64,000 nucleotides of DNA from Sceloporus undulatus. Lineage: Eukaryota > Chordata > Lepidosauria > Squamata > Phrynosomatidae. Numbering within the stretch: position 1 is the first letter of the stretch; every line of letters begins with the position of its first letter. The stretch is taken from NCBI RefSeq assembly GCF_019175285.1, contig NC_056527.1:64512030-64576029 (forward strand), in the 5' to 3' direction. Below are positions 1 through 12,029 of this stretch, piece after piece. The notes beneath the pieces were generated by a model, which was not told the origin of the DNA, made no database searches, and saw only the letters and a list, made by a program, of their open reading frames with translations. The position numbers were made by a program, and so were the translations under genes.

Positions 1-1120
1 AATTTGTTGGATCTCCCTTGTAAATAAGACATTGCTCATTTTCAGTATCATTTAGAGAATCTTGACTGAAAATAAAAGCAGCTTAACTGGAAGAAAGTAC
101 TTTGTAATTCTAACACCTTGCGTTGATATTTTATGCAGAAAAAGTTGTTGGTTTGGAGCAAGCCTTCTGGAGGAAACAATCGAGGCTTACTTAGAAATGA
201 GAACCATTAACAACCACTTTTTGTTAATTTCGGCTCTAATCTAATAGGTCACATCCTATCCTATCCATCCTATGCAGTACTGCAGAGGTAATGGAATGTG
301 TACTAATATCCTTTAACTGTATGCACAAATAAAACTGTGTTGCCATCTTAAAAATCCAGCAAATATGGACCAAGGCCAACTTTTCCATATACTGTAAAAT
401 GAAAATGGAGACATTTTTTGCCCCAGTGGCCAAACTCACTCTGCTGAACATGTGGGTGCTAAAAGCAGACATGTCCACTTGGGCCCATACTTGATTGCTG
501 AGTCCCCATTTATTCATTCATAAAGACTTTCCCTTTTTAAAAACAACAACATATATATGCTGAATTAATCTTTTTAACATTTCCATTAACCCCAGAGTAG
601 GTTTTTGAAAAACTTGGTTGCAGTGCAGGAAGGGTGTCTTTTTAAGTAGACATTGCAGACTTTTAAAAGCTTTAGTTTGCACTGTGCCAGCAGAGAGGTT
701 CAGAGAAAATCTGATTAGCTGCTTTCTGAAAGGAGGCCGGGCCTGTGGTTAACCTGATAGGCCACATCTATGTCTTTCTGTTCCAAGAGGTGTTGAATCT
801 TCATACCTGACATAAAGTGTTAAAGGGCTTTTTCAATAACAAATCTTCATTCTTTTTAGATATCCTGCTACAAATCTGGTGGAAACTCAGCAAGGTCACT
901 TCTGTTTCTTGAAAGATCTCAGTTTTTGAAGGAAGACTACCATTCCCAGAGTTCTTCCTGGTCACTGTGATGTAGTAATCAACACAATTAACTTTTCCAG
1001 GCTCTCAATATGACCTGTATAGGCCAAACATGATAAGAACTTTCCATACAAGACCATTCTGTTTGAACTAAACAGAATCACCTGTTTGCTTATGCGTTTC
1101 AGTGGCTTTCAAAAAATGAA
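1..1120 (+). other. Left edge, no gene recognised; possible 3' end of an upstream plus-strand gene
   Basis: AT-rich with no coding homology. AATAAA occurs at 71-76 and 328-333; the second is followed by a GT-rich stretch (CTGTGTTGCC), as at poly(A) sites. In human the gene tail-to-tail with MPLKIP is CDK13, so this could be its 3' UTR; that is inference from synteny only. Confidence 0.3.
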
Positions 1121-1123
1121 CCA

Positions 1124-1528
1124 TATACACTCGAGTATAAGTCGACCTCATGTATAAGTCGACGGCAAGTTTTGGGGCCAAAATTATGGATTTTGATATG
1201 ACTCGAGGATAAGTCGAGGGTAATACTTGGGGGCATTTAGTAAAGGATCTAAAGGATGAACCAAAGCAAAACAATGTCTAAAATTTACAAAATTTCAGTA
1301 GATATAGATCTTTGTACTCATCCTTAAGGCTGGATGGATGAGAGAGTAGAGGGGATCAGTTCTTCCAAGACACATTATACTCTTCCCTTTCACCAAGGAA
1401 TGTTTCCTTCTTTTTAATAAGATTTAAGGTACAGTACTACTTACATTGACCTGTGGATAAGATGACTCAGTTTTTTGGCGTCAATTTTTTGACCAACATT
1501 TCTAGACTTATACGTGAGTATATACAGT
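1124..1528. mobile_element. MITE with ACTCGAGTATAAGTCGAC ends, Tc1/mariner type
   Basis: The ends are inverted repeats: TATACACTCGAGTATAAGTC on the left and GACTTATACGTGAGTATATA on the right, next to TA. The internal GGGGCCAAAA block matches the copy at 49423-49760. Confidence 0.7.
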
Positions 1529-1553
1529 AAAATCTTAAAAGGTAAGTGAAATA

Positions 1554-1716
1554 CAGTGCTCCTGCACCATGCGTGGACGCGTTTTATGCAGCTTCCAGTG
1601 TACACGGAAGCCGCTTGGGGAGGGCAACAATTTCCTATGGGGCTCGAGCATAGGCGGATTTTCCCTTACGCAGGAGGATCCGGAACGGATCCCCTGCGTA
1701 AGGAGAGGGCCCACTG
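1554..1716. mobile_element. TA-flanked CAGTGNGCCC MITE, copy 1
   Basis: It starts CAGTGCTCC and ends GGGCCCACTG, with TA on each side. Internal GAGGATCC/GGATCCCC and GGCTCGAGCATAGGCGG blocks recur in the other copies. About 163 bp. Confidence 0.75.
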
Positions 1717-1827
1717 TAGTAAACTTGTGGAGCAGTGCTACTCAAAGTGGAGGTCTGTAGACTAGTGCTGGTCCATAGTACATTTCCAGGAAAGGGACAG
1801 TTGAGCCACTGAACAAAAATATGGTGA

Positions 1828-2163
1828 ATGTTGAGCCTTCCTTATCTGAAATGATTGGGACCAGGAATGTTTAGGATTTTAGATTTTGGGGGCTTTTGGA
1901 ATACCTATGTTCAAATGTAGATACGTAATGAGATATCTCAGAGATGGGACCCTAGTCCAAACACAAAATTCTTTATTGTTTCATATACACATAACTTGAG
2001 GGTAATTTTATGCAACATTCTTAATAATTTTGTGCATGAAACAGTTTGTGTACATTGAAATATCAGAAGAAACAGTGTCCCTATTTCAGCCATCCATGGA
2101 AAAAAATTGGTTTTTGGAATATTTTGGATTTTGGTATTTCAGATAAGGGAGATTCAACCTGTA
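1828..2163. mobile_element. Pogo/Tigger-like MITE (CCTTATCTGAAAT ends)
   Basis: Left end TTGAGCCTTCCTTATCTGAA, right end TTTCAGATAAGGGAGATTCAA, inverted repeats of each other. The interior matches a pattern I know from many amniote genomes (GGGACCAGGAATG, ATGAGATATCT, TTTTGTGCATGAAAC). Confidence 0.7.
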
Positions 2164-2169
2164 ACAGTC

Positions 2170-3225
2170 CTTGATACATGGGGGACAGAACAGGACTTAC
2201 TCTCCCATATCGGATAATGTGAGAAGCACTGGTATAGAGCACAAAGCAAAGCTTCAGTGCAAAGAAATCTGTTGATGAGGTAAGTGCTCAACATATCTGG
2301 AGAGATGCTCTGTTTTTAAGAGCTGATGAATGTCTGGTTGGAAAAGGAGCTTTTAGAAAAAAACTATTACTTATTCAAAAACCTTGAAATGCACACTGTA
2401 TTTACAGAGGAAAATACATGATGATACTTAAATTACCTATTCCAATGTATCTCCCAATGACTTTGTAGTGGCTTCTCATTAGGCAATGCAATAATGTAAT
2501 TTGCTTAGCATATATAATTTCACCTGTTCATTTCAGGGGCAAGCTAAGAGACAGAAATTTTGCTTTAAGGATAATTCCAGTAATTGGCTCACAATGCAAT
2601 AATATGCCATTTTTGAACTACGATCTTTTCAAGCAATGGGCTTATCCAGACATACAGTAAAATCCAGCATGCCCAGATTTTCCAGATTTACATACTGTAT
2701 TAAAAGTGACACTGAGGATATTCACAGCAAATTTGGATTAAGCAGCCTTCCCTTTCCCCATCCAACACGCATGTCAGTGTAAAATGGTGAGGTTCGCTGC
2801 ATTATTTTCAGCCATATTACAGTGACCGCTTGGCATTCTGTTTTTCACTTGACTCAAGGATGCGTACATAAGTATCTGTAGAGGTGCAAGTGCAGAGGTG
2901 TGCAGGTAAAATGTCAGGTTAGCAGATACTGTAAATGGCTATGTGCACCAATGCAGCAGCCTTTTTTAAAAATTGGTGATGCTGCTCAAAGCTGAATGTG
3001 TCTAGGGAACCTGTCACTTCCTGGCATCCCACCTACACTTACCGCACATCAAGCCATGATTCTCTTCCCCTTGAGCTGTCTGTGAAATAAGCCCTCAGGC
3101 ACCTAAAAACTTAGCACATGCTGTGAATAGCTCAGAATGTTGTGTGTCCAGATCACCACCAATTTGGGGTAAGAGGACTTAATAGTATAGACAAGCCTAA
3201 TGAAGGCTAAAAATAACATGCAATG
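2170..3225. other. Unannotated stretch
   Basis: I see nothing here: no frame longer than 60 codons, no recognisable repeat, no CpG-rich patch. Confidence 0.5.
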
Positions 3226-3420
3226 GGACCTTGGTATCTGCTGGGATTTGGTTTGAGGACTCTGTATACCAAAATGCATGGATGCTCACATCCCATTATA
3301 TACCATGGTGCCCCTTATATAAAATGACAGAATCTAAGTTTGTTTTTTAGGGCAGGAGGGAGCTGTGGACAGTGTGGATATGAAGGGTTTGCAGTATTAA
3401 AAAATACCCCCAAACTCCTC
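3226..3420 (+). mobile_element. Tigger/MER2-like DNA transposon fragment
   Basis: CCTTGGTATCTGCTGGGATT, GTATACCAAAATGCATGG and CTCACATCCCATTATATA match the left side of the pogo-type element whose ends read GGCCCTTGGTATCTGC. Only one end is clear. Confidence 0.6.
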
Positions 3421-3789
3421 TTTTGTTTATTTCTTAAAAGTTGGATTTACTTACAGTACCATCTTCCTAGTCAAAGTTTGTCCCAGGCTGTACAGAAAAT
3501 AATATTTTGTTAAAATATTAGTAACAAAAACAGTAAAATAACTGCAACAGCATAACAGAAAAAGAATATTTAAAAAGCCTGTAATCAGTTTTTAAAGCTC
3601 GTTTTGAAACCAAAGGTTAGGAACACCATTAAAGATAATGTCACCACACAGAAGTAAAACTTGTTTCACTTACACTGCAAATGTTATAGTCAATGGGTCA
3701 ACTCTGCATATTAATAAGTTTAAATCCAACCCATCTTTTGGTATCCACTGTCTTCCATTAATGGAAAGTTTGTTTTTAGAGAAGAGCAC

Positions 3790-6200
3790 TTCTGGTGGAA
3801 TAGGAATGGAGGCAATAGCGCCTTACTCCCCATGCTGTGGTCTTGCTTCAGCCACAGGGCAGTGGAGACCTGAGGGTGTCAGGCCCTTAGGGAAGGACCC
3901 ACCACCTTTTCCAACCCCCTAGCAAGCCAGATGGTTTTTTCCCATCCAGTTGGCCAGGCCAAGCCAGTGTCTACCAAACACAAAGCAACAGATTGGGGGA
4001 ACTTGGGCCCTTCTCATTCTGTGAGGAACACAAATGTATACAGACAGCCTGTCTCTAGATCTAGAGCCTGCAGATGAGGAGCAGTGGAGCCTCCCAAAAG
4101 GTACAAGGGGAACCATTTAGCAACCCCCAGGAGTTGACAACCAGGAGAAAGATAGGGAGGAGGATCAATCCCAATTCTGATTTGGAGGACGGGAACTATC
4201 CTCAGATGAGGAACAGGATAGCTCTGCCACACCTTTGTTCATCCAACTAGGAGACTTCAACATTCTGTTAAAGAAAGTTAAGACCCTAGGCATCAGCATG
4301 CTTGTGCAGACTCCTGAATGCAGGACCCTGATCTACCCCAATGCAGTTGAGAGTGACTCACTACATTTAGCACCACTATATCAGGTGCTCCATTTCCAGC
4401 TGAGTTCATGGCACTGGTGAGGGAGGAATGGAACAAGCCTGCAGCCAGGAGTCGCTACATGTTTCTCAGCAGTGTCATCAGCAAGCTTTGGTGGATGACC
4501 CCATCACTGCTTTGTTTACAACTTCTGAATACTTGAGGGATAGAGAAGACTCCCTTAAAGCTTCAAAGAAAGAACTCTTGAGAGCACACAAAGCCAACTC
4601 CCTTTCAGGGCCTCTGCCTCCATTTCTGTTTTGTCAAATGCAGTACTTCTGTGTGCAAAGGAACTAATTTAGAACAGGTCAAGATGAGGCAAGTGATCAA
4701 GTTGCTAAAGGTCTTCATGGCTGATGCCAGTCTCAATGTCATCCAGTTCAGCACCAGGGCACAGGGCAGTGAGAGGCCAGGTGTGGCTGAAGAACTGGAC
4801 TTTGGACACCAAAGCAAAGTGTTATCCTTGTTCCATAACTGGGTGCCAACATTGGATCCAATGTTAGTTACCAAGGATTTAAAGAAGGTTCTGATGCATG
4901 GGAAGAAGAGAGAAGGCAGAAAGCAACTGAAGCAGTCAGACTCCATGTCTTCTGAAGCAATTTCTCATCCCACCTCCATTCCTATGAATGATTCAAGGAC
5001 TGTGGGTATACAAGTAACAGGGCAGAAGGGGGAGAGACACTAGCCCAGACAGCAGCATTACCCAGTAAGGCCTAGTGCAGTTGCAACAGACAAGGAGCAG
5101 CACAAAAACCCACAGGAATGATGCCAGGCCCTGGTGGAAGGCAGACTCCAGCAGTTTCAAAGAACACGGGAGCAGACCTCCTCAGTTCACTAGGTGCTGA
5201 ATGCCATCCATCAGGGCTACAAGATCAAATTCACCCAGCATCTTCCATATGTCTTCATTGACTCACCCAGCTAGCTCAAATACGGATGACAGAAGTACTG
5301 AGCTCACAATACTTCAAGGGATAGTACTCCTTTATTTTTTCTGGTTCTTAAAAAGTGTGCAATCCTGAACCTGAGAAGAGTAAACAGGTTTGTCAAGATG
5401 TGGTGATTCTAGATGTTAACACTAAAAGGCATTGCTTCAGACAATTCAGCAGGGTGACTTCCTGGCCTCTCTTGATTTGACAGAGGCTTATTTGCATATC
5501 TTGATTTTTAAATTATTTTTTAAAGTCATGATGGATGCCATGGGGCTGGGGAGCCCGCTTTGGGTCTTGCCTAGCATAGAATGAGAAGCCGAAAGCTGAA
5601 CACAATATCAATTGGCTGGAGCTGAGAGCAACCAGACTGGGTCTATTAGCATTCAAAGACCTACTAAGAGGAAGGGCTGTTCTCATACATGTAGACTCAG
5701 TCTCAGCCATAAACCATGAAAGGAACACCAGATCTCACTTTCTAATGGAAGAGACAGAGCTTCTCTTTGACTGGCAGAGAACCATCTTTTGTTTTATTGA
5801 AGTAGAACGCCTCCAAGGTGTTCTTAACTTCACAGCAAATTGGCTCACCCCTCATATTTGATATCACTTTAATATTAAAAGGGATACGGAGGGGAGTGAC
5901 TGGGGAGTGATCTGGAAAGGTGACCCTACTGCAGAAACATGGCCATACCATATTTGGAAATTCAATTGGCTCCAGAAAGGGGGTAAGCAAGGCACCCACG
6001 ACAATGAGGACACACAAGGCATCAGTATAACCCCTTTGGAGGGCAATGATAGGATTCTGGCCAAGAAAGATCCAGTGCATACACAGATAAAGGACGCTTC
6101 TCCAGCAGCAAGAGGTTTTCCTTTGTCAGAGATATTCACGCCAGTCACCTGAACATGTACTCCATCTCCTGATCATTCTTTTCTCCTGGAAAACTATCTA
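3790..6200 (+). mobile_element. DIRS-type (tyrosine-recombinase) retroelement fossil, broken
   Basis: Plus-strand translation shows a gag-like region at the left, a reverse transcriptase block near 5440-5510 and a DIRS-style RNase H block near 5520-5860, in that order. A recombinase region is not clear. The element carries many breaks spread along its length and has no open frame of family size, so it looks old. I could not define terminal repeats; both boundaries are approximate. Confidence 0.6.
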
Positions 6201-7269
6201 GCAGAGAGTTAATCTTGATTACTGCCCCAAGATATGATTTTGAGTATACATACCACCACCTAGAAGACAATAGCAATTTGGTCTAGTTTGTAACTAGGCG
6301 GACACTCTGCTGCTTCTATTAGGTACCTCAATAAGCTGGCCACCCCTCTTGCCTTGGTGGCTATTAAGCCCTCTCCGTTACGGACACGCATCGCTTTGAA
6401 CCATGTTTCAGGATCAGTAACATATCACCATTAGCAAGGCCTCCAGCATTCAACTTCTCCCACCTTTGCTTCTCCAGTTCTTGTGTATGTGTGTGAGTGT
6501 GCGATATTATTTTTCTTAATAAAGCTACTTAACCTATTTGGAATTGCCTTTGGATTTCTGTGCGATTTGGAACCATTATAAATCGGGTTAAGATCCTAAG
6601 GCTAATTGTTGCCCCAGCCAAAATATAAATTGAGCTATTAAAATTCCCTAAAACATATTAATTTATGGGTGCCTTCCCTGGACCCCAGCATTTTTGGGTG
6701 CTCTTACGGAGGAAGGAGAGAAAGATGTTTAATATGTATGGCACCTTCCAGCCATCCTGCTAGACCAGGGAACTTGGAGAGTGACCTACGCCACACACAA
6801 AATCTCATCTTACTCTTATGTAATGCCTGGCCAGATAAAAACAAAGCACATATAATCTATGACCCCCTCAAGGGTAAGGAAAAACCATCAATCAATATAT
6901 GTGAAAAGAGACACATAATTTTGAAGAGCTGGTTTCTTTTTATTTCATTTATGAATACAGACCATCCGCAGTCATTCTACAAAACAGCACTCGAAATTTT
7001 GGAAAGATACATCAGTAGATTTTATATTACCACCCCCCTCCCAAAAAAAAAGGAAGGAGCTGATTTAATATGTAAAAACTTAAGGCCTGATATTTATATC
7101 ATGTAATAATATTAATGGTAAACATTCTTGATAGTAATTGTCTTTCTTTTTCTTACTGAAACAGAGTGGAAGCAAGTTTTATTTCTGTCTTTTATTTGCT
7201 GGTTTATATTGATTTTGTGTGTAAAACAATTTTAAAAACTGGAACATTTACTTCCAAGTTCTCCCAGGG

Positions 7270-7640
7270 ACAACGAAAACAGTATCTGTACAGGTACAAT
7301 GTGTTACGTACAGAAACTAACAGACTATGGAGCTGTACAGACTGGCAAGAAACGCAGGTGTTGGGGTGGAGTGGGGGTATGCGGTGTTACGTTTCTGCGG
7401 CACAACGTTTATACACACCACAGCAAAGAAATCCGGAAGAGCCACCGTGGCAGTTTTTTCTGCTCCAAAAAGGAGTGGCATTTTGCTGCTTCTTTGGGGG
7501 CTAAAAACTGCTGGATCAGGTACACAGTGTGTGATTGCCACAGCCCCAATCCAGCGAGCAAAGGGGTGGTGCAGAGCCTGTTTTAGGCTTATGTCTTTGT
7601 CACACCTGAGACTGCAAGAAGTGGATACCATTGCATTGGA
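7270..7640. repeat. Unassigned GC-rich patch inside the L2, related to 11190-11400
   Basis: It shares CAAAAAGGAGTGGCATTT-like, CTTCTTT and TGCTGGATC blocks with the patch at 11190-11400. Probably the insertion that split the L2 endonuclease. Family not known to me. Confidence 0.4.
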
Positions 7641-10503
7641 GTTTTCCCAAACACGTCTTTCAACAATCCTTTACATATTTTTTAAAAAGTAATGGCATTT
7701 GTGCATGAGGCAAAGAAAATTCAGTTATGGTATGGATATATCTACAATTATAAATTCAGCATTCATTTCCTTCCGTCATTATGTTTAAAAACAGAAAACG
7801 GTCCACTTCGAGTGTATGTACCTAAGCTTGAAGACCATGGATAGTTTGGGGATTCTGTTAGTATACCGTCCACCCCGTTGTCTAACAGACTCCCTAACCA
7901 AGCTGACACAGCTGGTCTCAGAGTTGCTGTTGGAGTTGCCCAAACTTCTAATTCTGGGCAACTTCAACATCCCACTCGAGACCAGTCTATTAAATCTTAC
8001 AGGTGCGGCTGGGGAGTTCATGGAGTCCATGACAAACATGGGCCTATCCCAATTGGTCAGCGGGCCTACTCACTGTGCGGGTCATACACTCGATGCGGTC
8101 TTTAGTATGGAATAGGAATGTTCGTGAGTGCAGGAACGAAAACCTCTCTATTGTCATGGACAGATCATTTCCTGATCAAGGCTGAACCGAGAGCCACTGT
8201 CCATCCCGTCAGGGCTGGAGGATACATTAGAATGGTCCACCCTCGAAGGCTAATGGAGCCAATTGGATTCCAGAAAGCCTTTGAGGGTTCATTGGTTGGT
8301 AATGCCAATGATTCTGTTGAAGCTTTGGTTAATACCTGGAATAACGATCTTACCAAGGCTATCGACACAATTGCTCCGAAGCATCCTTGCCAGCCTGCTT
8401 CAAACCACCGACCATGGTATACAGAACTCAGAAAGATGAAGCGAGTTGGACGACTAGAGAGCATTTGGCGAAAAACTCAAATCTTATCTGACAGGACTTG
8501 TCATAGGAATTTCCTTTGTTCCTATAGAGACAATGCGTGCAGCGCAGAGAGCCTTCTCCTCTGCACGTATTGCATCTGCAGAGTCTCGTCCAGCAGAGCT
8601 GTTTAGGGTAGTGAGGTAAATGACACAGGTTCCACCTTTACTTAACCCGACAATGGCCTGCTGCATGCATTTAACAACTACTTTGCAAATAAAATCTCTC
8701 AGATAAGAGTCGACTTGGACGCCAGAGTTACAACAGAATCAATTGATGAGTTGTCCAGCAACTCCGCTGATGTGGTTATACTGGATCAATTGCAATCTGC
8801 AAGTATTGATGAAGTGGACAAGCTCCTTGGTAAAGTGAGGAAAACAACTTGCCTTCTCGACCCTTGCCCTTCGTGGCTGGCCATCCAGGGGGGTGATGCC
8901 CTGAGGATGTTCTTAAGGGACAGCATCAATGCATCCCTTAGGTAGGGTCATGTTCCATCTTGTTTGAAGTAAGTGGTGGTTAGGCCACTTCTGAAAAAAC
9001 CTTCCCTTGACCCCCTGGATATGAAGAACTACAGACTAGTCTCTTTATTGCCATTTCTGAGCAAGGTGATTGAGAGAGTGGTTGCTCTTCAACTCCAAGC
9101 TGTCTTGGATGAAACTGATTATCTAGATCCATTTCAAACTGGCTTTAGGACGGGATTTGGAACTGAGACTGCCATGGTTGTTCTGGCTGATGATCTTCAC
9201 CTGGGCATCGACAGGGGTAGTGTGGCCCTGTTGGTGTTACTGGACCTCTCAGTGGCTTTTGACACAATAGACCATGACATCCTCTTGAGTCGCCTGGGAG
9301 GGCTAGGGATTGGCGGCACTGCATTGCAGTGGTTCCGTTCCTTCCTCTCAGGCAGATTCCAGATGATGCTTGGGGACAGTTGCTCTGCAAGGAAAGAGCT
9401 TAACTGTGGCGTCCCACAAGGCGCCATCCTGTCACCGATGCGTTTTAACATATACATGAAGCCTCTGGGAGATATTATCCGGAGACATGGGGCAGGGTGT
9501 TATCAGCACGCTGATGACACTCAGATGTATTTCTCCGTGTCTCGGTCATTGGCTTTGACTTTAGACGGCGTCTCTCCTCTCAGTGACTGTCTTAAGGCAG
9601 TAATGGACTGGATGAGGGAAAACAAATTGAAGCTGAATCCAGACAAAACGGAGGTACTTAGAGTATCGGCTCCAAACCCTGGTATTGGGATACAACCTCC
9701 AGTCCTGGAAGGGGTCACACTTCCTTCAAAGGACTATGTTCGCAGTCTGGGTTGCTCCTAGATCCGTTGCTTCACATGACAAACCAGGTGAATGCAACGG
9801 TCAGGAGTGCCTGTTATCAGCTTCCTTTCCTGGAAGTCAGGGACCTTGAGACCATAGTACATGCACTGGTAACCTCACACCTTGATTTCTGTAATGCACT
9901 CTACATGGGGCTACCCTCATGCTTGGTCCAGAAACTTTAATTAGTTCAAAACATGGAAGCCAGACTGGTCTCTGGTACATCCAGAAGAGACAATATAACA
10001 CTGATCTTAAAATCACTTCACTGGCTGCCTATTAGCTTTCAGGCCCAGTACAAGGTGTTCGTTATCACCTTTAAAGCCCTAAATGGCTTGGGTCCAACCT
10101 ATCTTCAGGACCATTTCCTTCCATATAATCCTCCCCACACACTTAGATCCTCAGGGAGGAATTTGCTACAGCCTTATAAAACAAGGCTGTCCACAACCTC
10201 CCAAAGGACTTTCTCAGCTGTCGCACCCAGACTGTGGAATGGCCTTCCAGGTGAGATCCATCAAATTACCACCCTAAACAGCTTTTAAAAAGATATAAAG
10301 TTGGATGTCTTCCGACAGGCTTTTCCCGAATAGTTTCTCCAGCCATCGGAAGAACTCTAAGATCTCCGACCGCACTTCAGTCACGGTCTATAGTTTGCTG
10401 TATGTATGTATATATATTTTAAATTTGTTTTATTTTTATGTATTTTTAAAAAAAACTCTTAAGCCACCCTGATTGCATCTTGTAGAGGGGTGGGATATAA
10501 ATG

Positions 10504-10504
<1 letters not shown>

Positions 10505-10536
<32 letters not shown>
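10505..10536. repeat. (TTA)n microsatellite, L2 tail
   Basis: Perfect TTA repeats directly after GGGATATAAATG, the usual end of squamate L2 copies. Confidence 0.9.
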
Positions 10537-10537
<1 letters not shown>

Positions 10538-10539
10538 AA

Positions 10540-11752
10540 ACTACAGTTCTAGTTAACTGAAGATTCATTAAGTCCAAACATAACAAGTCTTTAGGTTTAG
10601 CTAAAAATACTAAATTTATTCTTCAGCCATTTTCCCCATTAAATGAAATACAGATGAATTTTTCTTTAACTTACTATCTTTCTTATAAAGAGTTTTAATT
10701 CCCTTTTTGAAATGTAGCGGGAAAAAAAACAATCCGAGAGTTCAAGATTAATTCCCTGAGCAATAATTTTACCGATACTTTTAACTGATAAAAGGAAGCT
10801 TGAACTCTGTCATATTAAATTCTTAAATTGCTTTAATAAAAAGTGTCATTTGATAAATCCAGAGAGGTAATGAATTATGACATACAAAATTATAAACTTG
10901 CCACTAGGTACACACTGTTCCTTGACTTAAAGAGTTTTCTTTTAATTAAGTGATTTTTGTTTATGGGGTCAACTTGAGTGTACAAGGTGGTCTTGTGGCG
11001 CAAAACTAGTAAGGTTTAGTTTCTAAAAGGAATGCTTAAAACATGAAAGTAGTTACAAATCACTTTCTGAAGAGAACATATCAAACCTGCTGAATTCATT
11101 TCTCGTTTTGTATACAAACAAGATAACATACAAAAAACTTGTATAGCCTACAAGTAACCACAGGAAACAAGGAATTTCAACTGCATTACGTGAAGTATGG
11201 GGCAAAACAGACCAGCAGTAAGAGCGGTAATTCAGACTACAGTTTACATGCACTGCACCCAGAAATGCTGAAAAGCAGTGGCGGCAAAGCTGCCTTTTCC
11301 CCATTTCAAAAAGGAGTGGCTTTCTGCCTCTTCTTTTTGAGCTGGAAAAATGTTGGATCGGGGGCGGCCAGAAGCTGCTCCTTTGGCGCCGTCTGTATTG
11401 TCCCTATGATAATTATGTGTAAGTGTTACAAAGCATTTACTTCAGTTCAAATCTGTCTTTGTTCTAAAAACATTCTAACATAAAAGATACCACTTTCTCA
11501 ATAAATTTACAACAGTAAACATTACGTAATGTTGCATAGAAGAAGTAAATATCAGAAACTGTCACAAATTAATGCGCTGGTGACTAAAGAATACTTTCTT
11601 CTTCATTGCTGGAAGCTCCGTTCTACTTAGACAGGAGTATTACGTTCTCTTTCCTTTTCCCCCCCATATAAAAATAGATGATGCAGTAAAAATGGGTGGA
11701 TAAAAAATTATGGGTAATTGAAATAAAAGTATACCCATGTCCTTCATTCGTC
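10540..11752. other. MPLKIP 3' flank, no gene seen
   Basis: AT-rich. Holds one repeated patch (11190-11400: AAAAAGGAGTGGCTTTCTGC) shared with 7270-7640. May include a long MPLKIP 3' UTR. Confidence 0.5.
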
Positions 11753-11758
11753 TTTATT
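11753..11758 (-). terminator. Candidate MPLKIP polyadenylation signal AATAAA
   Basis: AATAAA on the minus strand, 65 bases past the MPLKIP stop. That would be a very short 3' UTR; another AATAAA on the same strand lies near 10616-10621. Which one is used cannot be told from sequence. Confidence 0.3.
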
Positions 11759-11822
11759 TTAAATATGAAGATGTAAAACATGTCCCAGTTTTTCAAAGCT
11801 TGTTATTCCACTTATAGAAAAA

Positions 11823-12029
11823 TTAACTGAAATATCGTCCCTTTTTACCAGTGTACGTTGTTTGCTTACTGCTGAATTGCTGGTTAACATCTGTAACAGA
11901 TATCGGCTCTAGGCCTGCCCAGGGGTCCTCAAGCATTGAAGGTTTGTAATAGTTTTCCACATCATCATTGGGCACTCTTTTCTCTCTGCCGTGCCGCATA
12001 CCAAAGGGAGTAGATGTCCTCGGTGAACC
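11823..12029 (-). CDS. MPLKIP: MPLKIP exon 2 (coding part, stop codon)
   Basis: It has 68 codons plus TAA. The acceptor is TTTCTTAAAG just before GGT TCA CCG. It encodes the conserved C-terminus with [20 protein letters not shown], near-identical in pattern to the human exon. The frame is fixed by this homology and by phase 0 joining to exon 1. Confidence 0.96.
   Translation of the reverse strand, partial: GSPRTSTPFGMRHGREKRVPNDDVENYYKPSMLEDPWAGLEPISVTDVNQQFSSKQTTYTGKKGRYFS

Larger units (their letters stand above)
6660..10540 (+). mobile_element. L2-clade LINE, 5'-truncated, interrupted and decayed
   Basis: The endonuclease start is visible at about 6770-6920 (LILLLCNAWPDKNKAHII). It resumes at 7801 with LGILLVYRPP and LLILGNFNIP. 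A 262-codon open reverse transcriptase frame lies at 8973-9761 with LLDLSVAFDTIDHDILL, GVPQGAILSP and the ADDTQMYF catalytic motif. The L2 C-terminal block LHWLPISFQAQYKVFVITFK follows at 10005-10285. Stops separate endonuclease from RT (8112, 8943) and RT from the C-terminus (9759). The 3' end is an (ATT)n tail at 10505-10536. About 0.87 kb separates the two endonuclease pieces where about 0.27 kb is expected, so something inserted there. Confidence 0.85.

Noticed and set aside
1-1120. CDK13 coding exon at the left edge
   Set aside because: Expected from human synteny, but no frame here shows CDK13-like sequence; only a possible 3' UTR remains.
4651-5043. A 130-codon frame as a host gene
   Set aside because: Lies inside the DIRS-type fossil and has no independent homology.
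6669-7106. A 145-codon frame as a host gene
   Set aside because: Its middle (LILLLCNAWPDKNKAHII) matches the L2 endonuclease start; the rest is read-through.
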